From positions 62,001 through 126,000 of the forward strand of contig NZ_ML974127.1 of the NCBI RefSeq assembly GCF_004765815.2: a stretch of DNA of 64,000 bases, read 5' to 3'. Shown piece by piece: positions 42,971 to 50,926 of this stretch (its first letter is position 1; each line of letters starts with the position of its first letter). The position numbers and the translations under genes are program-made. Under the pieces are notes generated by a model, which saw only the letters and a program-made list of their open reading frames with translations, did not search any database and was not told where the DNA came from. The stretch comes from Halorussus salinus. Lineage in GTDB: Archaea > Halobacteriota > Halobacteria > Halobacteriales > Haladaptataceae.

Positions 42971-44116
42971 TCAGTTGCTCTCGTCGCTCTCGGCTTCTTC
43001 TATTTCGCCCTCGTCCAGTTCCTCGTCGGCCGCCGCGGTCTCGGCCTCCACGTCCCGCGAGACGTGCCAGAACGCCTCGACGATGACTTGCTTGGCGGTC
43101 GCGCCGCGGGTCGTCCAGTGGTGGGCGTAGTCGAGCATGTCGTCGTAGATGCGGGGCTTACAGCCCGCGGCCTTCGGGTGGCCGCCGCCGTTGACCTGCC
43201 GGGCGACCTCGTGACATCGCTCGAACTCGTCGGTGCCGCGAATCGACGCGCTCCCGGAGGGCTTGACGATGACGGCGGCGTCGGTGCCCTGCTGGCGTAG
43301 CTCCTCGGCGACCTCGTTCTGGGAACACCGGCCGTAGGTCACGCCGACGGTCCACGGGCCGATCTCCTCGATGTCGGCGCGGGCGACCGCCTTCTCGATG
43401 AGGGCGTCCTTCTCGACGCGCATCTCCGCGAGGAACTCCCGCACGTCCTCGGGGAGGTCCGCGCCGTGTTCGGCGACCGTTTCGATGTACTCCTCGGGGT
43501 CGGCCCAGTAGGAGTAGTCCGCGAGGTCGTCGCTTCGCTCGTCGTCGCGAATCCAGAGGTCGTGGTCGCGCGTGACCGCCGCGAGTTCCGCGAGGTAGTC
43601 CGGGAAGTCGTAGTCCAGCGACCGGAGCGCCACGTCGGCGGTACACTCCTCGTCGCTGTCGCCGACGACCAACTCGATGCCGGCGTCCCGGACCGCCTCG
43701 GCCACGGTGTCGGTCCACTGGTGGTGGTCGAACCACCGGACCTCGCCAGCCTGCTCGACCAGCGCCTCCAGCGACCGGCCGACCTCGTCGTAGCTGTCGG
43801 GACAGAGGTCGCAGACGAAAATCTGCGCGCCCGGTTCGCTGTAGTCGGCGACGCGTTCGAGGGCGTCTTCGAGGTCGTGCGGCCCGGCGTCGATGAGCGC
43901 CGCGTCCCCGTAGACCTCCCGGACTAGTGCGGTGCAGGCCAGTCCGTCGGCGTCGGGGTCGGCCACGACCGCGACCTCCGCGCCGGTCAGCGCGGCCTCG
44001 GCCTCGGCCTCCTCTTTGGCCTCCTCGAAGGAATCCGGGACGAAAAAGCCCTCGCCGGGCAGGATTGACTTGCGTTCGAGAGAGAGATTGTCGTCGTCGA
44101 TGACCCAGTCTTTCAT
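42971..44116 (-). CDS. DHH-family phosphoesterase
   Basis: A 381-residue protein with the DHH-DHHA1 layout: VVADPDADGLACTALV (about residues 50-65), VCDLCPDS, WFDHHQWTD (the DHH motif, about 126-134), TRDHDLW and, near the C-terminus, the DHHA1 loop NGGGHPKAAGCK. Haloarchaeal members are single-strand-specific nucleases or oligonucleotide phosphatases of the RecJ/NrnA type; the precise substrate is unknown. The start ATG 44114-44116 (MKDWVIDDDNLSLE) is the family-like start. Its stop abuts the stop of the small module protein. Confidence 0.88.
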   Translation of the reverse strand: MKDWVIDDDNLSLERKSILPGEGFFVPDSFEEAKEEAEAEAALTGAEVAVVADPDADGLACTALVREVYGDAALIDAGPHDLEDALERVADYSEPGAQIFVCDLCPDSYDEVGRSLEALVEQAGEVRWFDHHQWTDTVAEAVRDAGIELVVGDSDEECTADVALRSLDYDFPDYLAELAAVTRDHDLWIRDDERSDDLADYSYWADPEEYIETVAEHGADLPEDVREFLAEMRVEKDALIEKAVARADIEEIGPWTVGVTYGRCSQNEVAEELRQQGTDAAVIVKPSGSASIRGTDEFERCHEVARQVNGGGHPKAAGCKPRIYDDMLDYAHHWTTRGATAKQVIVEAFWHVSRDVEAETAAADEELDEGEIEEAESDESN

Positions 44117-44280
44117 GCCTTTCCGTGGGGGACCAGCGCGGAAGAATCCTCGGTTGTCGGGCGATAGTGCGACGACGGATGTGGTATCTGGTGGCACAAG
44201 AAGTAGCGGACGCTCGGTGAGACAGATGACGGGATGCGCTCGGTGACACGAACCGCAGTTTGGGTGGACTGAAAGGGGCC

Positions 44281-44372
44281 GCCCGCTCGCGTTCGCGTGG
44301 TCGTCTCTGCGGGCTACTATCCGGAGCGAACGAAGTGAGCGGAGGATATCCCGCAGAGCGACCGCGAGCGGG
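44281..44372. other. Long imperfect hairpin in 343-bp intergenic region
   Basis: The gene-free stretch 44117-44459 contains CCCGCTCGCG with GGTCGTCTCTGCGGG (44282-44313), matched in reverse by CCCGCAGAGCGACC and GCGAGCGGG (44350-44372), with a nested TATCC/GGATA pair. An ACTGAAAGGGGCC phrase precedes it. It may be a terminator, a structured RNA or a remnant of a miniature element; no coding frame is convincing. Confidence 0.6.
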
Positions 44373-44459
44373 CGGGGGCTTTCTACAACCTCGACTCCGA
44401 CTCGGGAAAACGACAGCGACAGCTCCGACCGCTAACTACCTACACGACGCCAAAACCGC

Positions 44460-44882
44460 CTACGTCTCGCCGTCCGTGACCCACTTCTCGGAGTACGCGG
44501 TCCCGCACTCGCAGTAGCCGTAGGCGTGGATTACGTCGCCCTCGGCGTAGAGGTCGCCGACCTCGTCGTTTTGCTCCTCGGCGAACGCGAAGACGAACTC
44601 CGCCTCGCCGTCGCACTCGGGGCAGTCCCCGCCCGAGAGGTCCCGCGCAATCCCGCCGTCGGTGCCCATCGCCTGCTTGGCGAAGCCCATCGCGTCCATG
44701 CCCGTCGCGGTCTTGAACACGCTCCGGCCTTGGTCGCCCTCGACGACGAGGATGACGCCGTTCTCGACCGATTCGCCGTGTTTCGCCAGTCCGTCGCCTT
44801 CGCCGTCCACGAACGACTCCGAGAGGTACAGCGCCACGTCCTCGGGCCGCTCGCCGCTGAGGAACTCCTCGCGTTTGCTCAT
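44460..44882 (-). CDS. DUF5807 family protein
   Basis: A 140-residue haloarchaeal protein with the DUF5807 pattern as I recall it: MSKREEFLSGERPEDVALYL start, GESVENGVILVVEGDQGRS, TGMDAMGFAKQAMGTDGGI, and a C-terminal part with two Cys pairs (GDCPECDGEAEF and YGYCECGTAY) that would make a zinc site. The function is unknown. It is divergent from the DUF1684 gene at 45065 across an AT-rich gap of 182 bp with several TATA-like boxes. Confidence 0.82.
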   Translation of the reverse strand: MSKREEFLSGERPEDVALYLSESFVDGEGDGLAKHGESVENGVILVVEGDQGRSVFKTATGMDAMGFAKQAMGTDGGIARDLSGGDCPECDGEAEFVFAFAEEQNDEVGDLYAEGDVIHAYGYCECGTAYSEKWVTDGET

Positions 44883-45064
44883 GCCGCCCGGTAGGGCGAG
44901 CGAGGGGAAAAGGCCCGCGTTCTCGGTAGGTCGGGACGAGAACGTATATAGGCGTGTTTTAGATACTTATAGATATACTTAAGAAATCTATATAATTGTC
45001 TATACTGGCTAGACCACCGACAACGATGAGAAGGGTTACCCGGCGCGAACGACTACGACCGGCC

Positions 45065-45643
45065 ATGACCGAGGAGACCCCGGAAACCGATTTCGACGCC
45101 GAGGAGTGGCGCGAGCAACTCAGCGCCCACCGCGCCGAGAAGGACGATTTCTTCGCCGACCACCCTCAGTCGCCGATTCCGCCCAAGGAGCGCGACGACT
45201 TCGAATCGCTCGACTACTTCGACCCGGACGCCGACTACCGCGTCACCGCGACCGTCGAGGTCCACGACCAGCCCGAGCCGGTGGAGATGGAGGTCAGCGA
45301 CGGACCGCCACAGCGGTATCTCCGGGTCGCCACGCTCCGTTTCGAGTTGGGCGAGGGCGACGACGCGGAGTCGTACGAACTCGCGGGCTACCGCCAGCAA
45401 GAGGACGACGACGGCCTGTTCGTCCTGTTCCGCGACAAGACGACCGGTCAGCAGACGTACCGCGACGGCCGATACATGGAGTTCGAGACCGAGGAGTTGG
45501 CCGACGGCGCGGAGATGGTGCTGGATTTCAACCTCGCGTACTCGCCGTTCTGCGCGTACAGCGAGACGTTCGCGTGCCCGCTCCCGCCCGAGGAGAACTG
45601 GCTCGACGCGGAGGTTCGCGCTGGCGAGCAGTTCGACCGGTGA
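45065..45643 (+). CDS. DUF1684 domain-containing protein
   Basis: A 192-residue protein matching DUF1684: residues 15-45 contain EWREQLSAHRAEKDDFFADH and SPIPPKERDDF, and the C-terminal half contains GRYMEFET and LDFNLAYSPFCAYSETFACP-type residues (N-x-A-Y-x-P-x-C) ahead of LPPEENWL. This family of small cytosolic proteins has no proven reaction. The start is ATG 45065 (MTEETPE). The stop overlaps a possible GTG start of the following frame (GTGA at 45640). Confidence 0.85.
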   Translation: MTEETPETDFDAEEWREQLSAHRAEKDDFFADHPQSPIPPKERDDFESLDYFDPDADYRVTATVEVHDQPEPVEMEVSDGPPQRYLRVATLRFELGEGDDAESYELAGYRQQEDDDGLFVLFRDKTTGQQTYRDGRYMEFETEELADGAEMVLDFNLAYSPFCAYSETFACPLPPEENWLDAEVRAGEQFDR

Positions 45644-45651
45644 TAGCTGGC

Positions 45652-45813
45652 GGATTCGACCGCGACAGCACCGGCACCGCTTCGATTGGCGACGACACCG
45701 ATACGGCTTCGACCGGCGACGGCACCGATACGGCTTCGATTGGCGACGACACCGACACTGCTTCGATTGGCGACGACACCGATACCGCCTCGACCAGCGA
45801 CAGCACTGATACG
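45652..45813. repeat. Six 27-bp tandem units
   Basis: Units start at 45652, 45679, 45706, 45733, 45760 and 45787, each close to GCTTCGATTGGCGACGACAC. They keep the frame of the downstream gene, encoding a DTASIGDDT-like nonapeptide, and the frame has a GTG at 45640 coupled to the DUF1684 stop. So this is either spacer DNA like the other arrays or an acidic N-terminal extension of the next protein. Confidence 0.85.
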
Positions 45814-45843
45814 GCTCTACGTCGAAGTCTCTATGGGGGAGCC

Positions 45844-46065
45844 ATGGCCGGAAATCTCAAACAGCGCATCCGAACCGTCGTCGCCGACCAGCGCGCCGAG
45901 ACCGGCGCGGAGGGCGTGAGCGAAGCGACCGTCAAGGCCGTCTTCAGCGGGAACGCGGGCGTCGAACCCCGCGACGTGGAGGACGCGCTCGCGGAACTCG
46001 TCGCGGACGGAACGCTCGTGGAGACCGACGAGGGGTACCGGCTCGTGGACGAGAACGGCGAGTGA
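45844..46065 (+). CDS. Small winged-helix-like protein
   Basis: A 73-residue protein starting at ATG 45844, MAGNLKQRIRTVVADQRAET, followed by EGVSEATVKAVFSGNAGVEP, a DVEDALAELVADGTLVETD helix and GYRLVD. That helix-helix-strand pattern looks like a small winged helix, as in haloarchaeal DNA-binding or protein-interaction modules. A longer form from GTG 45640 (141 residues) would include the 27-bp repeat as an acidic tail. Partner and function are unknown. Confidence 0.68.
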   Translation: MAGNLKQRIRTVVADQRAETGAEGVSEATVKAVFSGNAGVEPRDVEDALAELVADGTLVETDEGYRLVDENGE

Positions 46066-46097
46066 CCGGACGATTCCCGGAAGTACGAAACCCTAGG

Positions 46098-46778
46098 TCA
46101 GGGAGCGACGCCGACCGTCAACAGCGTCCCGAACTCCCGGTAGCGTTCGACCATCGCCTCGCGCGTGTCCCAGTTCTCTGTCGGGAACTCGCTGTCGTCG
46201 GGAATCTCGGTCTCGCGGTCGGGCACGTTGTCCTGCTCGGCGACGTGGAGGCCCGCGTCGCGGAACGCCTCGCGGTACTCCCGAGCGGACCAGCGGGTCA
46301 TCTCGACTTCGATGTTGTCCTGCCACGCGTGGGAGTGGACGTTCTCCTCGTAGTAGTTGACCGCGCAGAAGAAGGTCCCGCCGGGCCGGAGGACCCGCGC
46401 GATTTCCCGGAGGGCTTGGTGGGGGTCGTTGGCGTAGTAGAACGCTTCCATCGTGAACACGTGGTCCACGCTGTCGTCGGCGAACGGCAGGTCGTCGAAG
46501 TCGCCGACGAGAAAGCCCACCTGCGGGTCGTCGGTGTAGCCGGTCGCGTTACGCGCCATCTCCGGCGAGCCGTCGAGTCCGTAGGCCCGACCCGCGCCCT
46601 TGGTGTCCCGGAGCGCGCGGACGGCGTACCCGCTCCCGGTTCCGAGGTCCAGCACGGTGTCGCCCTCCTCGACGGGCATCCGCGCCAGCACGTTCTTGGC
46701 GGTGTTCCAGTGGCGGTCCTCCATTCCCTTGTCGCGGCCGTCGGCCGCCCAATCGTCGAACTCCTCGCGGACGCTCAT
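46098..46778 (-). CDS. Class I SAM-dependent methyltransferase
   Basis: A 226-residue methyltransferase. Motif I is VLDLGTGSGYAVRAL (about residues 43-57), the acidic loop that contacts SAM is YGLDGSPEM (about 66-74), motif II is GDFDDLPFADDSVDHVF, and IARVLRPGGTFFCAVNYY is motif III and the following strand. The C-terminal part varies between families, so the substrate is unknown. The start is ATG 46776-46778. It is convergent with the small winged-helix gene. Confidence 0.85.
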   Translation of the reverse strand: MSVREEFDDWAADGRDKGMEDRHWNTAKNVLARMPVEEGDTVLDLGTGSGYAVRALRDTKGAGRAYGLDGSPEMARNATGYTDDPQVGFLVGDFDDLPFADDSVDHVFTMEAFYYANDPHQALREIARVLRPGGTFFCAVNYYEENVHSHAWQDNIEVEMTRWSAREYREAFRDAGLHVAEQDNVPDRETEIPDDSEFPTENWDTREAMVERYREFGTLLTVGVAP

Positions 46779-46913
46779 GCGAGACGGGAGACGCGGGAGC
46801 GACAAAACGGATTCGGAACGAGGCGGTACCGGGACCGCTCGCCGCGGCCGCGGCCCCGCCGGAACGGCGAGGAGGGCGCGGGGCTTTTCCCTTCGCGGTG
46901 TGTCACGTCGCGT

Positions 46914-47354
46914 ATGGTCGGACGAAAGAAGCGGTACGCGCTGGCCGACTCCGCCCAGCAGATCGTCGGCGGGTTCCTGCTGGCGGGGCCGTTCGTCGTC
47001 ACCGCGGAGGTGTGGGAACTCGCCGCGAACATGTCGAACCTCCAAGGGGCGCTCGCGGTCGTCATCGTCTTCCTCATCGGCTACGGTGCGCTCTACAAGG
47101 CAGACGACGACCGCGACCCCGACCGCGAGTCCGAGGTCGCGGGCGTCCCCGCGCGGTTCATCTCGCTCATGCTCGTCTCGTTCGGGTCGGTCGCCATCCT
47201 CGCGTTCGTCTTCGCGGCCCCCGAGACGTTCCTCGGCGGCCTCTCTCCGGCGGGCGAGGTCTCGATGAACCGCCTCGTGGTCACGCTGAAGGCCATCTCG
47301 GTCGGGGCCATCTTCAGCGTCGTCGGCGCGGCCACCGCCGACAGCGTGTTCTGA
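46914..47354 (+). CDS. DUF2391 family membrane protein
   Basis: A 146-residue integral membrane protein with four helices (about 14-36, 41-60, 78-100, 120-142), matching the DUF2391/TIGR02587 family: SAQQIVGGFLLAGPFVVTAE near the start and KAISVGAIFSVVGAATADS at the end. The function is unknown. The start is ATG 46914. It is divergent from the methyltransferase gene. Confidence 0.75.
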   Translation: MVGRKKRYALADSAQQIVGGFLLAGPFVVTAEVWELAANMSNLQGALAVVIVFLIGYGALYKADDDRDPDRESEVAGVPARFISLMLVSFGSVAILAFVFAAPETFLGGLSPAGEVSMNRLVVTLKAISVGAIFSVVGAATADSVF

Positions 47355-47462
47355 GGACGCCCGCGAACCGACTCCGAAATCGGGGTCGGCTCCGCGGTCG
47401 GTGACCGCTTCCCGGACGACGGACCCGCATTCTTAAGTCGCCTGCACGTATTATCCGTGGAT

Positions 47463-48050
47463 ATGGATTATCAACTCGCCATCGAAAACACGCCCGAGAC
47501 GATACCCGGTGGCACTGGCGTCCTCCTCCTGCATCCGAGTACTGGTGAAACCGACCGCATCGACACCGACTTCCTGAAGACCGACACCGACCACTTTCTG
47601 GTCATCTCGACGCGAACGACCGCCCGCGAGGTCAAGCAGAAACTCGACCACTACGACGTAGACGAGAGCAAAGCCGAGATTCTGGACACCCTGAGCATCG
47701 AACGTGGCTACTCCCGCCGCAGTACGGAGAACGTCCACTACGTCTCCTCGCCCGACGACTTGGACGGCGTCCTCGACATCACCCGCGAGTTCCTCGAATC
47801 GACCGACGGCAAGCGCCGCATCAGCCTCGACTCCATCACCGAGATGGCCTACTACGCCGACGAGTCGCGGGTCCGGGACGTGATTCGACAAATCTTGGGC
47901 CTCCTGCGCGAACACGACGCCGTCGGCCTCTTTCACCTCTCGAAGGGCGTCCACGACGAGGAACACGTCGAGAAGTTCATGGGCCTGTTCGACGCCATCA
48001 TCGACTTGGACCGCGACGGCAACGTGAACAGCGACTTCGAGAACGTCTAA
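47463..48050 (+). CDS. RAD55-like / HTR-like protein of RecA fold
   Basis: A 195-residue protein of the haloarchaeal RAD55-type ATPase-like family (DUF7090 type in my recollection). It has LLLHPSTGETDRIDTDFLK at about residues 21-39, where the P-loop is degenerate (no GxxxxGK), VISTRTTAREVKQKLDHYDV, and a Walker B-like AIIDLDRDG at the C-terminus. Such degenerate RecA folds may regulate DNA or signalling proteins. ATG 47463 is chosen over GTG 47457. CTTAAG at about 47432 is a TATA candidate. Confidence 0.7.
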   Translation: MDYQLAIENTPETIPGGTGVLLLHPSTGETDRIDTDFLKTDTDHFLVISTRTTAREVKQKLDHYDVDESKAEILDTLSIERGYSRRSTENVHYVSSPDDLDGVLDITREFLESTDGKRRISLDSITEMAYYADESRVRDVIRQILGLLREHDAVGLFHLSKGVHDEEHVEKFMGLFDAIIDLDRDGNVNSDFENV

Positions 48051-48209
48051 CTTCTCCTCGGGCGCTTTTTCCCGACCCGACCACGAGCGCCGAGCCGCTT
48101 CTCCCCCGATTTCGCTCCCGCCCCGCCGACGAAGGACTCTTCTCCGACTCGGCGCGCGCTGGCGTGGTCTCCCCCCGGCGCGCACTGGCGGACTCCTCGT
48201 GGGTCCGCC

Positions 48210-48440
48210 ATCGGTGCGCGAGGGCCGAGGACCGCAGGCGGTTGGGGAGGACGAGGTGCGGTCGCGGCGCGGTGCCGTGCGGTCGCGGTGCGGTGCCGTG
48301 CGGTCGCGGCGCGGGTGCGGTGACTCCTTGGAGTCGGCGATAGACTGTGTTGCTGTCGTGGTTGCGGTCACGCTATGGTCGAGTGCGGTCGCGGTCACGC
48401 TATGGTCGAGTGCGGTTGCGGTCACGCTGTCGTCAGCAGT
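48210..48440. repeat. Dispersed GC-rich element, copy F, with 21- and 27-bp tandem arrays
   Basis: The gap 48051-48520 has no gene. GTTGGGGAGGACGAG (about 48241) is followed by three 21-bp units starting GTGCGGTCGCGG(C/T)GCGGTG (48256, 48277, 48298), then GGTGACTCCTTGGAGTCGG. Two full and one broken 27-bp units start GT(T/C)GCGGTCACGCTATGG at 48361, 48388 and 48415. Confidence 0.85.
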
Positions 48441-48520
48441 AGCTACTTCCGACAAACCAGACACCACAGACCAACCGAAATCCGAACGGAAAACGACCCA
48501 CAGAATCCGAACTCGAAAGC

Positions 48521-49141
48521 CTAGGAGAAGAACTTCAGCAGGTCGTCGCGCTTGGCCTCGTGGAGGTGGTCCTTGACCGCCTCGTTCAGCGCCTCGACGT
48601 TCCCGCGTTTCGCGCTAATCGGCGCGATGGTCTCCTGCCACTGCTTCCACGGGGGATGCAAGCCCAACCGGTCGCACAACTCGTCCAGTCGCTCGTCCTC
48701 GTCGTCTACCTTGTCCATCTTGTTGACCGCGACGACGGTCGGGATGCCAACGTCCCGGAGGAAGTAGAACATCTCCACGTCGTAGGGCACCTCGTCCTCG
48801 CCGGAGTGGCGGTCGATGATGTCCACCGCGCTCTTGCCGTCCACCACGAGGACGCCCACGAGGATGTCGTCGGCGTTGTCCTCGATGTACCGGACGATGT
48901 TGGTCTTTATCTGCTCGCGTTGCTCCTCGGGAACGCCGGACATGAACCCGAAGCCCGGCAGGTCGGTCAGCACGAAGTCCTCGCTGGCCCAGTCGTAGTG
49001 GTTCGGCGAGCGCGTGACGCCGGGCTTGCTTCCCGTGTCGAACGTGTGACCGGTTATCTCGCGCATCAGCGTGGACTTGCCGACGTTCGACCGGCCGACG
49101 AAGATGACCTCGGCTCCTCGGTCCGGGCGACTCTCGAACAT
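48521..49141 (-). CDS. engB: GTP-binding protein EngB
   Basis: A 206-residue TRAFAC GTPase of the EngB/YihA family. The motifs are G1 GRSNVGKST (about residues 16-24), G3 [11 protein letters not shown]4 NKMD (about 139) and G5 SAKRG. It is a ribosome-assembly GTPase in bacteria, with a presumed equivalent role in archaea. The short N-terminus and start ATG 49139-49141 match the family. It is divergent from the DUF389 locus, with 396 bp between. Confidence 0.9.
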   Translation of the reverse strand: MFESRPDRGAEVIFVGRSNVGKSTLMREITGHTFDTGSKPGVTRSPNHYDWASEDFVLTDLPGFGFMSGVPEEQREQIKTNIVRYIEDNADDILVGVLVVDGKSAVDIIDRHSGEDEVPYDVEMFYFLRDVGIPTVVAVNKMDKVDDEDERLDELCDRLGLHPPWKQWQETIAPISAKRGNVEALNEAVKDHLHEAKRDDLLKFFS

Positions 49142-49264
49142 ACCGACCCTTGCGTGTGGCGGGATTTAACCGTGTGGTTCCGTGGAGTCGGAATTCGAGT
49201 GTTTCCGCCGACGAAGTAGCCGACTCGAATCTCGCGTAACGATTCGCGTAGACGGAGAGAGAGG

Positions 49265-49345
49265 GCGATAGCCTCAGGCTTGAGTAAATCAGACCGCCAC
49301 AGCACCACGACCGCACAGCGCCGCGACTGCGCCCCCATACCTCCT
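49265..49345. repeat. Dispersed GC-rich intergenic element, copy G (minus orientation)
   Basis: On the minus strand it reads GCAGTCGCGGCGCTGTGCGG, then TCGTGGTGCTGTGGCGG and TCAAGCCTGAGGCTA, which correspond to the end of copy D. It lies in the 396-bp gap between engB and the first DUF389 gene. Confidence 0.55.
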
Positions 49346-49368
49346 CGCGTGCATCCCGTGTCTGTGAG

Positions 49369-49435
49369 GATGCACGATTATTGTGGTCGGTGAAGATGCA
49401 CGATTATCGTGGTCGTCGAAGATGCGCGATTCCCG
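49369..49435. repeat. 26-bp tandem repeat upstream of DUF389 gene
   Basis: Two units start GATGCACGATTAT(T/C)GTGGTC at 49369 and 49395, with a third partial GATGCGCGATTCCCG at 49421. They lie upstream of the CTTATTTACCCC TATA candidate at about 49505. They might be operator copies or spacer sequence. Confidence 0.65.
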
Positions 49436-49537
49436 TCCCCTCGCCGTCTCACGATTCCGGGGCTCCACGAGCGCCATCGAACCACCGTCGTCCGCGTGCC
49501 ACGGCTTATTTACCCCTTCCGTGCAATCTCCGAACGT

Positions 49538-50842
49538 ATGCGGCTCGTGCAGGTTTCGATTCCGGCGGGCAAGCGAGAGTTGGTCGCCGACGTTCTCGAA
49601 GAGGAGGGCGTCGATTACATGCTGACCGACGAGACCAGCGGCCGGGAGTACACCGCCATCGCGTACTTCCCGTTGCCGACCAGCGCGGTCCAGCCGATTC
49701 TCGACAAGTTGCAGGACGCTGGACTGGGCGAGGACCCCCACGCGGTCATCATCGACGCCGAGACCGACACCTCCCGCCAGTATCAGGAACTCGAAGCGCG
49801 GTTCGCCGAGGAGAACGACGACCCCTCGACCATCGCCCGCGAGGAGATTCGGACCGAGGCCCGCGAGATGACTCCGGAGTTCCCGACGTTCGTGGCGATG
49901 ACCGTCATCAGCGCGGTCGTCGCCACCGCCGGAATGCTGTTGGACTCCCCGGCGGTCGTCGTCGGGTCGATGGTCATCGCACCGCTCATCGGCCCGGCGA
50001 TGGGCGCGAGCGTCGGCACCGTCCTCGGCGACCGGCAACTGTTCCGGCGCGGGGTAAAGTACCAGTTCATCGGCGGTTTCGCCGCTATCGCGGCGGCGAC
50101 GGTGTTCGCGGTCCTCGTGCGCTACGGACTGCTCGTCCCGCCGGGGACCGACATCCTCGGCATCTCGCAGGTCAGCGGCAGGCTGACGCCCGACTTCCTC
50201 TCGCTTGCGGTCGCCATCGGCGCGGGCGCGGCGGGCGTCCTGAGCCTCGCGTCGGGCGTCTCGGTCGCCATCGTCGGCGTCATGATCGCCGCGGCGTTGG
50301 TCCCGCCCGCCGCCGCCGTGGGCATCGCCGTGGCGTGGCAACAGCCGCTCGCGGCGGTCAGTTCGCTGGTCCTCGTGTTGGTCAACATCCTCTCTATCAA
50401 CCTCGCGGGACTGGTCGTCCTCTGGTATCTGGGCTACCGGCCGAAGAACTGGTTCGACCGCAACGAGACCCGGACGGCCCTGTTCAAGCGTATCGGCGTC
50501 CTCGTCGTCGCCATCGGCCTCCTCTCGCTGTTTCTCGGCGGCGTCACCTACACCAGCATCCAGAACGCGACCTTCCAGAACCAAGCCCAAGACGAGGTGC
50601 AGGGCGTCCTCGGCGAGGAGGGAACCCCCTACGAGCAGGCCCGCCTCTTCGGGATGGAGTTCCGGCAGGGCGGTCGCCTCCCCTTCGACCAGTCCGGACA
50701 GGTCGTCGTCACCGTCGGGCGGCCGCCGGGCGAGCAGTACCCAGACCTCGCCGACGTGCTGAGCAGGCGCATCAACCGCAACACGGGCCACGACGTGGAC
50801 GTGCAGGTGCGGTACGTCGAGTACGACGAGCGCGAATCGTAG
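49538..50842 (+). CDS. DUF389 (TIGR00341) membrane protein, copy 1
   Basis: A 434-residue membrane protein. Residues 1-90 form an ACT-like soluble domain (MRLVQVSIPAGKRELVADVL). The DUF389 core of about six helices follows, with the family motif SPAVVVGSMVIAPLIGP (about residues 148-164), MIAAALVPPAAAVGIA and NLAGLVVLWYLGYRP. Its ion or solute is unknown. TATA CTTATTTACC at about 49505-49514 suggests a leaderless transcript. A SIMPL lipoprotein and a second DUF389 gene follow. Confidence 0.88.
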   Translation: MRLVQVSIPAGKRELVADVLEEEGVDYMLTDETSGREYTAIAYFPLPTSAVQPILDKLQDAGLGEDPHAVIIDAETDTSRQYQELEARFAEENDDPSTIAREEIRTEAREMTPEFPTFVAMTVISAVVATAGMLLDSPAVVVGSMVIAPLIGPAMGASVGTVLGDRQLFRRGVKYQFIGGFAAIAAATVFAVLVRYGLLVPPGTDILGISQVSGRLTPDFLSLAVAIGAGAAGVLSLASGVSVAIVGVMIAAALVPPAAAVGIAVAWQQPLAAVSSLVLVLVNILSINLAGLVVLWYLGYRPKNWFDRNETRTALFKRIGVLVVAIGLLSLFLGGVTYTSIQNATFQNQAQDEVQGVLGEEGTPYEQARLFGMEFRQGGRLPFDQSGQVVVTVGRPPGEQYPDLADVLSRRINRNTGHDVDVQVRYVEYDERES

Positions 50843-50926
50843 GCCGCGACCGGTACCGCGGATAACTCAAACCGGCCTTTCACTTTAGGAGACGTTTTTG
50901 ACGACCGGCGTCGTACCGACGATGCG

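Noticed and set aside
44260-44517. 85-codon frame across the hairpin region
   Set aside because: It runs through both hairpin arms and into the end of the DUF5807 gene; no protein-like composition.
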